NCBI GenBank assembly: GCA_016926135.1
Contig: JAFGPH010000238.1
Span: 1 to 16,844, forward strand
Source of the DNA: Deltaproteobacteria bacterium
GTDB lineage: Bacteria > Desulfobacterota > DSM-4660 > Desulfatiglandales > HGW-15
Direction of reading: 5' to 3'
DNA: 16,844 nt
Translations under genes and position numbers: made by a program
Shown: one piece after another, positions 9,015 to 16,741 of the stretch
Layout: each line of letters starts with the position of its first letter
How positions within the stretch are numbered: position 1 is the stretch's first letter
Notes under the pieces: model-generated
Databases searched by the model: none
What the model was told of the DNA's origin: nothing
What the model saw: the letters and a program-made list of their open reading frames with translations, nothing else

Positions 9015-9788
9015 TCACCTCGGCTTTTTTTCTGTCTTTGATTTCAGGACAAAGAGGGTTGCCACGGCGGCCAGGAGCACAAGGGTGGCCACCAGTTGGG
9101 TAAGGCTCATGTCTGTCCCCGGAACCATGCCCCTGTCGTCCGCACGAAAGCGCTCCACCAGCAGCCTCGCCGTGCTATGGAGGATGAGAAACCAGAGGAA
9201 AACCTGGCCTTCGTACTTCTTGCTACGATGGAGCAGAAGGAGAACGGTGAAGATGACAAAGCCGCTCAGTGCGGCATAGATCTGGGTGGGATGGAGGGGC
9301 ATGTTCAGCGGTGCCAGGGAATGGGGGGCACAGAATACGATGGCCCAGGGGACGTCGGTGGGTTTTCCGTAGCAGCATCCTGCCATGAGACACCCAATCC
9401 TGCCCAGGCCCTGCCCGAGAGCGACGCCGGGTGCCCAGAGGTCTCCCACGCTCCAGAAGGACAGACGGTGGCGCCTGGAGTGCCATAGCAGAGCCAGGGC
9501 GGCGGCGACGAGTCCTCCGGAGAAGACCAGTCCTCCCTGCCACACCTTTAGCGTATCCAGGGGGTGGGAGCGGTAATAGGATAAGTTCAGGAGAACGAAA
9601 AGCAGCCTGGAGCCGATGATCCCCCATACAATGCTCACAAACCCCATGTCCATCACCTGTGAGGCTGCCAGACCGTAGGAACCTGCAAGTCTCACGGTCA
9701 CGACCAGGGCGGCGACAAAACCCATGGCCACGAAGGCACCGTAGGTGTGAATGGTCAAAGGGCCTATGGTGAATAGGTCGGGAAACAT
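9015..9788 (-). CDS. lgt: Prolipoprotein diacylglyceryl transferase
   Basis: 257 residues from ATG 9788. Lgt moves a diacylglyceryl group from phosphatidylglycerol to the lipobox cysteine of prolipoproteins in the inner membrane. The N-terminus FPDLFTIGPLTIHTYG is the typical Lgt start, followed by several membrane segments. Signature regions: GGLVFSGGL (85-93), GRIGCLMAGCCYGKPT (129-144), HPTQIYAALSG (166-176) and ERFRADDRG (212-220). AAGG lies 7 nt before ATG 9788. A GTG nine codons earlier (9815) also has a possible ribosome site but would add atypical residues. The position corresponding, by motif, to E. coli His103 appears to be Ser90. It lies 93 bp after lspA, on the same strand; both act on lipoproteins. 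Confidence 0.95.
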   Translation of the reverse strand: MFPDLFTIGPLTIHTYGAFVAMGFVAALVVTVRLAGSYGLAASQVMDMGFVSIVWGIIGSRLLFVLLNLSYYRSHPLDTLKVWQGGLVFSGGLVAAALALLWHSRRHRLSFWSVGDLWAPGVALGQGLGRIGCLMAGCCYGKPTDVPWAIVFCAPHSLAPLNMPLHPTQIYAALSGFVIFTVLLLLHRSKKYEGQVFLWFLILHSTARLLVERFRADDRGMVPGTDMSLTQLVATLVLLAAVATLFVLKSKTEKKPR

Positions 9789-9881
9789 CTCACTGCCTTG
9801 CTCAGAAGGACACACTCATCCTTTCTGGATGGGATATCACCGAAAACCGGGCAGACAGAACTCAGGTCCGGCCTTGTCCCT

Positions 9882-10406
9882 TCATGTATTCCGGTCTTGA
9901 GGGCTCGATCCTTCGACTCCGCTTGCCTTGGTGAATCGAGGGAAGAGCATGTTCAGGGCCAGCCACAACGTGCCAATCGTTATGGCCATATCAGCGACAT
10001 TGAATGCGGGCCAGTGATAGTGCCCGACGTAGAAGTCCAGAAAATCGACCACCTCCCCGAGCCTGATCCGGTCGATGAGATTGCCCAGAGCGCCACCCAG
10101 GACCAGGGAAAGGCCGAGGACCACTCCGCTCTCTTCCTTTGTGAGTCGGGTGAACCAGAAGAGGAGGAGGAGAATCGCCACAACCGTGCTTGCCATCAGC
10201 AGGTAGGCACTCAAATGGCTGTCGGGGCAATTCATGAGGCCGAAGGCCATGCCCCGGTTTCTCACGTGGACCAGGTCGAAGAGGCCGTCGATGACAGGGT
10301 AAGCCTTGTGGACGGGCATGGTGCGGACCACCGCGGCCTTGCTGATCTGGTCGAGGAGGATGACGACCAGTGCAGGTATGGTAAATAGGCGATACGGCCT
10401 GCTCAC
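9882..10406 (-). CDS. lspA: Lipoprotein signal peptidase (signal peptidase II)
   Basis: 174 residues from GTG 10406, whose last two bases begin the ileS stop (GTGA overlap); GGGAG stands 7 nt upstream. A longer frame to GTG 10445 would add 13 Pro/Gly-rich residues inside ileS and is unlikely. LspA cleaves the signal peptide of diacylglyceryl-modified prolipoproteins in the inner membrane. Visible motifs: LLDQISKAAV (17-26), VRNRGMAFGL (48-57), GNLIDRIRLGEVVDFLDF (108-125) and FNVADMAITIG (135-145). The catalytic aspartates are Asp112 and Asp139. Four hydrophobic segments fit the family. Translation is probably coupled to ileS, and lgt follows. Confidence 0.96.
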   Translation of the reverse strand: MSRPYRLFTIPALVVILLDQISKAAVVRTMPVHKAYPVIDGLFDLVHVRNRGMAFGLMNCPDSHLSAYLLMASTVVAILLLLFWFTRLTKEESGVVLGLSLVLGGALGNLIDRIRLGEVVDFLDFYVGHYHWPAFNVADMAITIGTLWLALNMLFPRFTKASGVEGSSPQDRNT

Positions 10407-13210
10407 TTTCCCGGGTCTCCCATTTCCTGGAGGGCTTGGAAGCACCTGTCGCAGATCGCGGGATGCTCAGCGTGGCCACCCACAGAAGGATGGTGCACCC
10501 AACAGCGCTCGCACTTTGGATCGGACGAGGGCTCGACCTTCACCTTCACCCCGGGCAGTTCCTCGCTTTCCGTTCCTTCTGACAGGGTATCCCCGGGCAC
10601 AAGGCTCACGGAAGAGACGATGAAAATGGACTGGAGATCCTTTTCGTAACGACGGAAAAACTCCAGAAGGTGCCCGGGAAGACCGAGGGTGACTGCGGCA
10701 TCCAGGGAATGTCCGACCCTTTTCTCCTTCCTGGCGATTTCAAGCGACTTGGTCACCTCTTTGCGAACCTTCAGGATGGTCTCCCAGCGTTCGGAAAGGG
10801 CAGGGTCCTTGAGTTCCTCTCGGACGGGAAGGAATGGTTCGAGGTGCACACTGGGGGAGAGCCCGCCTTCGCGCAGGTGCCGCCAGATCTCGTCGGCCGT
10901 GAAGGAGAGGACAGGGGCCATGAGGCGGACGAGGACATCCAGGATTTCCCTCATCGCCGTCTGCGCCGATCTCCTGATGCGAGATTCCGGTGGAGAAACG
11001 TACAGACGATCTTTCAGAATATCCAGATAGAAGGATGAAAGGTCCAGGACGCAGAAGTTGTGAAGGCTGTGGTAAACAATGTGGAACTCGAAGTCGTCAT
11101 AGGCCCCGAGAACCCGCTCGCTCAACTCCTGTAGCCGGTGGAGGGCCCATCGGTCCAGTTCCAACATCTGCTCATAGGGCACCCTGTCCTTGGAGGGGTC
11201 ATAGTCGTAAAGATTGCCAAGGATGAATCGACAGGTATTTCTGATCCGGCGATAGGCCTCCGTAAGGCGCTGGAGGATCTCCTCGGAAAGGCGGATGTTG
11301 TCACGATAATCCTCCGCGGCCACCCACAGGCGGATGATCTCCGCACCGTAGTTCTTGATAAGATCCTCGGGAGCGATCACGTTCCCGGCGGACTTGTGCA
11401 TTGCCTTTCCATGGCCGTCCACCACGAAACCGTGGGTGAGCACATTTCTGTAAGGCGCCCGCCCTCTTGTGCCCACGGAACACAGAAGGGAGCTGTGAAA
11501 CCAGCCCCTATGCTGGTCGCTGCCCTCGAGGTAGAGGTCCGAAGGACTCTCCAGGTAGTCCCTGGCCTCCATGACGGCCGCGTAACTGACCCCGGAATCA
11601 AACCACACGTCCAGGATATCCGTTTCTTTCCTGAAAACCGTGGAAGCACAGGCAGGGCAACTCGTTCCTGGTGGCACGAGTCTGTGCTCGGGCTCCAGGA
11701 ACCACACATCCGCTCCCCGCTCCTCCACCAGGCCAACGACGTGATCGAGGACCTCCGGGCTGATCAAGATGCGGCCGCATTCCTGACAGTACAGTACGGG
11801 AATGGGAACTCCCCATGCCCTCTGCCGGGAAACGCACCAGTCCGGCCGATTCTCGATGAGCCCGTAGATGCGATCCCGGCCCCATCGGGGGATCCAGGAA
11901 ACCTCCTTGATTGCCCTCAGGGCCTTCTCTCTCAGAGACGTCTTGTCCATGGAAATGAACCACTGCTCCGTGGATCGGAATACGACCGGCTTTTTGCAGC
12001 GCCAGCAGTGGGGGTACTCGTGGGATATGGACTCCTCCTTCAGGAGCAGGCCCACTTCCTGCAGCTTCTGGTTGACTTTCTCGTTCGCCTCGAAGACCTG
12101 CTGGCCCGCGAAGTAGAGCACGTCATCGGTGAAACGACCTGCGTCGTCCACAGGAGAATAGACGTCCAGATGATACTGGAGGCCTGTCTCATAGTCCTCA
12201 CGGCCGTGACCCGGGGCCGTGTGGACACAGCCCGTACCTGCGTCCAGAGTGACATAAGGGGCCAGAACGATCAGGGACTCCCTGTCGTAGAGGGGGTGCT
12301 TCGCCTTCAGTCCCTCCAGACGCCGCGCCTCGAACTCGGCCACGAGGTGGTAGGTGCGAATGCCGAAGGTGTCCATGCACAAGTCGACCAAGCCCTCGGC
12401 CAGGATGAAAACCTGATTGTCGCCCGCATCCACCGCGACGTATTCAAAATCAGGGTGGAGTGCGATGGCGAGGTTGGCCGGGATGGTCCAAGGCGTGGTC
12501 GTCCAGATGACCATGTAGGCATCTTTGCCTCTCAAGTCCGGGCAGTCCTTGCCGAGATCGGAAATCATGGGGAACTTCACGAAGATGGAGGGTGAGGTAT
12601 GTTGCTCGTACTCCACCTCCGCCTCGGCAAGCGCCGTCTTGCAGGATATGCACCAGTAGATGGGTTTCTTGCTCTTGTAAAGGCTTCCGTTCAAAGCGAA
12701 TTTGCCGAACTCACGTACGATGGTCGCCTCGTAATCGTGGCTCATGGTCAGGTAAGGCCTTTCCCATTCCCCGAAAACGCCGAGGCGCCTGAATTCGTTT
12801 CGTTGAATCTCGATGTACTTCTCGGCGTACCTGCGGCAGTATTGCCTGACCTCGACCTGAGACATCCCGGCCTTTTTGGGACCCAGTTCGAGGTCGGTCT
12901 TGTGCTCAATCGGGAGTCCGTGACAGTCCCACCCGGGTACGTAGGGCGCATCGAACCCGGACATCTGTTTGGACTTGATGATAATATCCTTCAGAATCTT
13001 GTTGAAGGCCGTACCCATGTGAATGTGGCCGTTCGCATAAGGGGGGCCGTCGTGAAGGGTGTAACGCTTCCGCCCCGTGGAAGATTTTCTAATTTTTTGA
13101 TAGAGTCCATCCCTGTCCCATTCTGCTATCATCTCTGGTTCTTTCTTCACCAGATTCGCCTTCATGGGGAAGTTCGTCTTGGGCAGGTTGAGTGTCGCCT
13201 TATAATCCAT
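10403..13210 (-). CDS. ileS: Isoleucyl-tRNA synthetase
   Basis: 935 residues, the normal bacterial length. It charges tRNA-Ile. The class I ATP site is GHIH at 61-64 in PYANGHIHMG. The second signature is AMHKS (603-607) in GKAMHKSAGN, a variant of KMSKS. The editing (CP1) domain shows WTTTPWTIPANLAIA (236-250) and TAPGHGREDY (331-340). DVWFDSGVSY (534-543) and GSDQHRGWFHSSLL (563-576) are typical of the catalytic core. The C-terminus has a zinc site with Cys900, Cys903, Cys920 and Cys923. ATG 13210 has GGAGG 8 nt upstream. It heads the ileS-lspA-lgt unit, and its stop overlaps the lspA start. No T-box is visible in its short leader. Confidence 0.98.
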   Translation of the reverse strand: MDYKATLNLPKTNFPMKANLVKKEPEMIAEWDRDGLYQKIRKSSTGRKRYTLHDGPPYANGHIHMGTAFNKILKDIIIKSKQMSGFDAPYVPGWDCHGLPIEHKTDLELGPKKAGMSQVEVRQYCRRYAEKYIEIQRNEFRRLGVFGEWERPYLTMSHDYEATIVREFGKFALNGSLYKSKKPIYWCISCKTALAEAEVEYEQHTSPSIFVKFPMISDLGKDCPDLRGKDAYMVIWTTTPWTIPANLAIALHPDFEYVAVDAGDNQVFILAEGLVDLCMDTFGIRTYHLVAEFEARRLEGLKAKHPLYDRESLIVLAPYVTLDAGTGCVHTAPGHGREDYETGLQYHLDVYSPVDDAGRFTDDVLYFAGQQVFEANEKVNQKLQEVGLLLKEESISHEYPHCWRCKKPVVFRSTEQWFISMDKTSLREKALRAIKEVSWIPRWGRDRIYGLIENRPDWCVSRQRAWGVPIPVLYCQECGRILISPEVLDHVVGLVEERGADVWFLEPEHRLVPPGTSCPACASTVFRKETDILDVWFDSGVSYAAVMEARDYLESPSDLYLEGSDQHRGWFHSSLLCSVGTRGRAPYRNVLTHGFVVDGHGKAMHKSAGNVIAPEDLIKNYGAEIIRLWVAAEDYRDNIRLSEEILQRLTEAYRRIRNTCRFILGNLYDYDPSKDRVPYEQMLELDRWALHRLQELSERVLGAYDDFEFHIVYHSLHNFCVLDLSSFYLDILKDRLYVSPPESRIRRSAQTAMREILDVLVRLMAPVLSFTADEIWRHLREGGLSPSVHLEPFLPVREELKDPALSERWETILKVRKEVTKSLEIARKEKRVGHSLDAAVTLGLPGHLLEFFRRYEKDLQSIFIVSSVSLVPGDTLSEGTESEELPGVKVKVEPSSDPKCERCWVHHPSVGGHAEHPAICDRCFQALQEMGDPGK

Positions 13211-13260
13211 CAGGTCCGCCTCCAGTTGTTTGGGATATCCCCCTAAAAAGCCTGGTCGTC

Positions 13261-13289
13261 TGCTTATCAGATAGGCCTGACCAAGTCAA
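13261..13289 (-). promoter_or_regulatory. Probable promoter of ileS-lspA-lgt
   Basis: On the minus strand TTGACT (plus 13284-13289) is followed after 17 bp by TAAGCA (plus 13261-13266), a weak -10. The leader is about 44 nt and contains a 10-bp palindrome, GGGATATCCC (13232-13241), which could be an operator. Confidence 0.45.
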
Positions 13290-13304
13290 ACTGATTGTAT
13301 TTCG

Positions 13305-13333
13305 TTGGGTTTTGTTTTTATGATCTCTATAGG
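13305..13333 (+). promoter_or_regulatory. Possible promoter of the isomerase-like gene
   Basis: TTGGGT (13305-13310) and TATAGG (13328-13333) are 17 bp apart. The match is moderate. It lies in the 159-bp divergent region between ileS and the isomerase-like gene. Confidence 0.4.
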
Positions 13334-13369
13334 GCAGGGTGTGGAACCTGCCAGAGGGGACGGGACAAC

Positions 13370-14164
13370 ATGACTTGGAACGATCTCAAGAAAAAGGTGC
13401 ATGTCAGTATTCCCTTCAGGATGCTTGCTGGCTCCTACCTTTCCAGATTCATGGATGCCCGCATCAATCCGGAAATCAGTTTTGATGCCACGACCATGGA
13501 AAGCCATTCAAGGTCGGAGTTTGTTCATGTGTCTGAACAACTCCAAAGCCATGACCTTGCCGTAACCCTGCATTTCCCCTTCATGGATCTTTCCCCGGGG
13601 TCGCCCGACCCCGGGGTGAGGGATTTGACTCGACGTCGTTTCCAAGAGCTTCTCCCCCTCCTATCCGTTTTCAAGCCCAAAGCGGTGGTGTGTCATGCGG
13701 GGTTTGAATCCAGAAGGTATGGATTCATCAGGCAAATCTGGACCCGGAACAGCATCGCCACGTGGAGCCCTTTGGCGGAAAGCATCCGGAATGAAGGGGG
13801 GGTGCTCATGCTGGAGAACGTCTTTGAGGACAGTCCCGACGATATTCGCGAGGTCTTTGAGGAAATAGGGGATTTGGGTGTGAAGTTCTGCCTGGATACC
13901 GGACACGGCATGGCATTCAGCAGCACTCCTCTCACGGAATGGATCGGGGGTCTTGCCCCATTCCTTGGGCAGGTCCATCTTCATGACAACCGGGGTGTGC
14001 AGGATGATCACCTGGCCCTGGGCCAGGGGATCATTGACTTCGAAAGATTCCTTCGGCGGCTCAGGGAGGTGCTTCAGATTCCGCCGCTGGTCACCCTGGA
14101 GCCTCACCGGGAGGAGGATCTATTGCCGAGTCTTCGCTGCCTGCAGGAGATGTGGCCATGGTGA
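13370..14164 (+). CDS. Sugar-phosphate isomerase/epimerase family protein (AP-endonuclease-2-type TIM barrel)
   Basis: 264 residues from ATG 13370, which has GAGGGG and GGGA sequences just upstream. The frame opens 75 nt earlier, but those residues are Cys/aromatic and atypical. The pattern is that of metal-dependent xylose-isomerase-like barrels: LHFPFMDLSPG (67-77, His68), VVCHAGFE (106-113, His109), VLMLENVFED (145-154, Glu149), FCLDTGHGMAF (173-183, Asp176/His179), QVHLHDNRG (201-209, His203/His205), DDHLALGQGIIDF (212-224) and VTLEPH (241-246, Glu244). These supply a full set of likely metal ligands. The family includes sugar epimerases and endonuclease IV; the substrate cannot be decided from sequence. 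It is divergent from ileS and 117 bp before the DHH gene. It contains a 24-bp palindrome at 13593-13616. Confidence 0.85.
   Translation: MTWNDLKKKVHVSIPFRMLAGSYLSRFMDARINPEISFDATTMESHSRSEFVHVSEQLQSHDLAVTLHFPFMDLSPGSPDPGVRDLTRRRFQELLPLLSVFKPKAVVCHAGFESRRYGFIRQIWTRNSIATWSPLAESIRNEGGVLMLENVFEDSPDDIREVFEEIGDLGVKFCLDTGHGMAFSSTPLTEWIGGLAPFLGQVHLHDNRGVQDDHLALGQGIIDFERFLRRLREVLQIPPLVTLEPHREEDLLPSLRCLQEMWPW
13593..13616. repeat. 24-bp palindrome inside the isomerase-like gene
   Basis: CCCCGGGGTCG (13593-13603) and its exact complement CGACCCCGGGG (13606-13616) flank a 2-bp centre. Each arm contains the self-complementary octamer CCCCGGGG. As RNA it gives a 10-bp GC-rich stem with a GCCC loop. It encodes Ser-Pro-Gly-Ser-Pro-Asp-Pro-Gly at residues 75-82. 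Confidence 0.7.
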
Positions 14165-14189
14165 GCGGCATGAGATGTCCGGTTTCACG

Positions 14190-14216
14190 TTGAATTTTGG
14201 CTATCCATGCTATAAG
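14190..14216 (+). promoter_or_regulatory. Possible extended -10 promoter of the DHH-mgtE pair
   Basis: TGC-TATAAG (14208-14216) is an extended -10 element. TTGAAT (14190-14195) lies 15 bp upstream of the -10, a short spacing that an extended -10 could tolerate. The predicted leader is about 60 nt. Confidence 0.4.
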
Positions 14217-14281
14217 GTGCCTTCGAGGCTGCGGTAAGAAGGGTGAGCGGGTGCAGGGGCCATGCGGGAAGGGAGCAGAGC

Positions 14282-15316
14282 ATGACAGACAATTCAGGTA
14301 CGAGGCAGGAGAAACCCTCCCTCATGGATCACCCCTTCCCCAAGTCGGTGTCTTCCACCGAGAAGAGCAAGCGCCTGTTTGAGCTGGTATCTCAGGACGA
14401 CACCCTTGCCGTGCTGATCAACGCGGATCCGGATGCCATGGCCAGTGCCCTGGCCCTGGGAAGGCTGTTTTGGCGGCGGGTGAAAAAGACCCTCATCTAC
14501 CACATCAACACCATCAAGAGGGCCGACAATCTTGCTCTCATCAGATTCCTCAAGATCAAGCAGCAGCATATCCGCAAACTGGACAGTTCCCAGGTTACCA
14601 AGTGGGCCATCGTCGACAGCCAGCCGAGCCACAACGAACTGCTGGCCAAATACCATTTCGATATCATCATAGACCACCATCCCTTCGTTCCGGGCACTAC
14701 GGCCCAATTCATGGATATCAAGGAAGACTATGGTGCCAACTCGGCTATCATGACGGAATACCTCCGCGCTGCCAAGATCAAGCCTTCGCCGAGGCTCGCG
14801 ACGGCGCTCTTCTATGGCATCAAGACGGATACCGACAATTTCGTGAGGGCATCCACCCAGGGTGACATCAACGCCTTTCGATACCTCTACGGGTTCGCCA
14901 ATCTGAATTTGATCAAGAAGATCGAGTCTTCGGAAATGACCAAACATACACTGACGGCGTTTCGTTCCGCCCTGGAGAACCTGGTTTTCCTTAAAGACAA
15001 GGCCTACATTCACATGGGGAGGGTGAGTGATCCCGACGTGCTGGTGATCATAGCTGACTTCTTCCTGAAAATGGCAGAAGCCACATGGTGTGTTGTCTCA
15101 GGTGTTTATAATCAAAAGCTCATCGTGATTTTCAGAAATGCGGGTTTCCGCCTGGATGCCGGAAAGACGGCTCAGAAACTCTTCGGCCAGTGGGGGCCTG
15201 CAGGGGGGCACACGACCGCCGCGAGGGCCGAAATCTCCGTCCAGGAAATCTCTCCGGGTTCGGAAGAACCACTGGATATCAGACAATTCGTTCTGTCCAA
15301 GCTCAAGGCCATGTGA
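14282..15316 (+). CDS. DHH-family phosphoesterase (DHH plus DHHA1 domains)
   Basis: 344 residues from ATG 14282, which has GGGAG 6 nt upstream; GTG 14243 would add 13 unlikely residues. The DHH domain shows NADPDAMASALAL (47-59, Asp49/Asp51), AIVDSQP (109-115, Asp112), IIIDHHP (128-134, Asp131-His-His) and GIKTDTDNF (179-187). The DHHA1 domain ends with GGHTTAARAEI (308-318). Members hydrolyse phosphodiesters using two metal ions: oligoribonucleases (NrnA), cyclic-di-AMP phosphodiesterases and RecJ. The length and two-domain form resemble NrnA/GdpP-type enzymes without membrane or PAS parts. The first motif lacks the usual His before the Asp pair. mgtE begins 17 bp after its stop, so the two are probably co-expressed. 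The exact substrate is open. Confidence 0.9.
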   Translation: MTDNSGTRQEKPSLMDHPFPKSVSSTEKSKRLFELVSQDDTLAVLINADPDAMASALALGRLFWRRVKKTLIYHINTIKRADNLALIRFLKIKQQHIRKLDSSQVTKWAIVDSQPSHNELLAKYHFDIIIDHHPFVPGTTAQFMDIKEDYGANSAIMTEYLRAAKIKPSPRLATALFYGIKTDTDNFVRASTQGDINAFRYLYGFANLNLIKKIESSEMTKHTLTAFRSALENLVFLKDKAYIHMGRVSDPDVLVIIADFFLKMAEATWCVVSGVYNQKLIVIFRNAGFRLDAGKTAQKLFGQWGPAGGHTTAARAEISVQEISPGSEEPLDIRQFVLSKLKAM

Positions 15317-15333
15317 AGGAGAAGAAACCGGAT

Positions 15334-16689
15334 ATGAGTGTGATCCTGAGCGAAAAGATGATTGAGGACGTGAAGCATTTCGTCAAGGAGCATGACAGGG
15401 AATCTCTTCAGCGGGTGATCCTTGACATGCAGCCGGCGGATGTGGCGGACCTGGTGGAGCATCTCGATCATGAGGAACGGCTCTTCATTATCGAGTTGAT
15501 GATGCCCGAGGGTGCGGGGGAGGTCCTGCTGGAGGTGGAGGGGCCCGTGCAGGAACGGATTCTCCACAGTCTGGACACCGAAGCCATCACGAAGATCGTC
15601 GAGGAACTGGACTCCGATGACGCCGCCGACCTGGTGGGGGATCTTCCGGCGGAGCGGGTCAGGGAGATCATGGATTCCGCCCAGGAGGATGTGGTTCAAG
15701 AACTCAAGAAGCTCCTTCCATACCCTGAGGACACGGCAGGCGGGCGCATGGCCCTGGAGTACGTGGCGGTCAACGCCAACGCCACGGTTCAAGAGGCTAT
15801 AGAAGGCCTTCGACTGAAGAAGGACGAGGTGGAAAACGTCTACTATGTCTTCGTGGTGGATGATTTTCAGAGATTGACGGGCGTCGTGTCCATGAAGGAT
15901 CTGGTCCTGGAGCCGGCAGACCAAAGGATCAAAGAGATCATGAACCCCGAGGTGATCTCGGTCGATGTGGACGCAGATCAGGAGGATGTGGCCCGTTTGG
16001 TCAAGAAGTACGACCTGGTGAGCGTTCCTGTGGTGGACCGGCATCATCGCCTCGTGGGGCGCATCACCCATGATGATGTGATCGACGTGATGGAAGAAGA
16101 GGCCGATGAGGATATGTCCCTGATGGCCGGCGTCATTCACCAGGAGATTACGGAAGAATCCATACTGCGAATCTCGAAGGCCCGGCTGCCCTGGTTGATC
16201 ATCGGGCTTTTCGGTGGGGTCCTGGCGGCGGTCGTTATCAATCAATTCGAGCTGTCGCTGAAAAAGGTGATCGCCCTCTCCTTCTTTTTTCCTGTGATCA
16301 TGGCCATGGGGGGAAACACGGGGACCCAGGCGGCCACGGTGGCCGTAAGGGGCCTGGCTACCGGGGATATCGGCCTCATGAACATCGGCAGGCGCATTGT
16401 GGTGGAGTTGAAGGTGGCGCTTTTCAATGGCGTGGTCTGCGGTTTGATCCTGGGGCTCGTGGTCGGCCTGTGGCTTTCGGACTACCGGCTGGGTTTCGTG
16501 GTTGCCTTGGCCCTGATCCTGATCATCCTGAATTCCGGGATCATCGGGGCCTTCGTTCCCCTTGCAATGAAGAAACTCAACATTGACCCCGCCCTTGCCA
16601 CCGGCCCCTTTGTGACCACATCCAACGACATTATCAGCCTTTTCATCTACCTCGCCCTTGTCACCGGTTTCCTGAAAATGACGGCTTGA
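15334..16689 (+). CDS. mgtE: Magnesium channel/transporter MgtE
   Basis: 451 residues from ATG 15334, the typical length. The protein is an inner-membrane Mg2+ channel gated by cytosolic Mg2+. Domains: an N-terminal superhelical MgtE_N domain (about 10-130, with repeated acidic ADVADLVEHL and DAADLVGDL motifs), two CBS domains (about 135-255, EIMNPEVISV at 201-210), a plug helix, and five membrane segments (about 285-450). The pore signature PVIMAMGGNTGTQAATVAVRG (from 320) and GPFVTTSNDIISLF (424-437) are clear; Asp432 matches the pore Asp known from Thermus MgtE. AAGGAG lies 12 nt upstream, a long spacing. GTG 15313, which overlaps the DHH stop as GTGA, is the alternative start. No clear terminator follows in the 52 bp to the next frame. 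Confidence 0.96.
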   Translation: MSVILSEKMIEDVKHFVKEHDRESLQRVILDMQPADVADLVEHLDHEERLFIIELMMPEGAGEVLLEVEGPVQERILHSLDTEAITKIVEELDSDDAADLVGDLPAERVREIMDSAQEDVVQELKKLLPYPEDTAGGRMALEYVAVNANATVQEAIEGLRLKKDEVENVYYVFVVDDFQRLTGVVSMKDLVLEPADQRIKEIMNPEVISVDVDADQEDVARLVKKYDLVSVPVVDRHHRLVGRITHDDVIDVMEEEADEDMSLMAGVIHQEITEESILRISKARLPWLIIGLFGGVLAAVVINQFELSLKKVIALSFFFPVIMAMGGNTGTQAATVAVRGLATGDIGLMNIGRRIVVELKVALFNGVVCGLILGLVVGLWLSDYRLGFVVALALILIILNSGIIGAFVPLAMKKLNIDPALATGPFVTTSNDIISLFIYLALVTGFLKMTA

Positions 16690-16741
16690 CCCCTCCGCAA
16701 ATCTCAATCCCGCGAAACTGAAAGGATTCCGCCAGATTCAT

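Noticed and set aside
11138..12595. Long open frame of 485 codons on the plus strand
   Set aside because: Antisense to ileS, whose motifs are unmistakable; no motif in the shadow.
13211..13260. T-box or other riboswitch before ileS
   Set aside because: The leader is only about 44 nt and lacks a T-box sequence; only a 10-bp palindrome is present.
14255..14290. Resemblance to the SRP RNA apical loop (GGGAAGGGAGCAG)
   Set aside because: The flanking bases do not form the required stem and no long pairing of 5' and 3' arms is found; the run is explained as the ribosome site of the DHH gene.
15190..15333. Upstream extension of the mgtE frame
   Set aside because: Overlaps the DHH gene end in another frame and is not MgtE-like; MSVILSEKM is the usual style of MgtE start.
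15172..16707. Long open frame of 511 codons on the minus strand
   Set aside because: Fully antisense to mgtE, His/Asp-rich composition typical of a shadow frame, no family motif.
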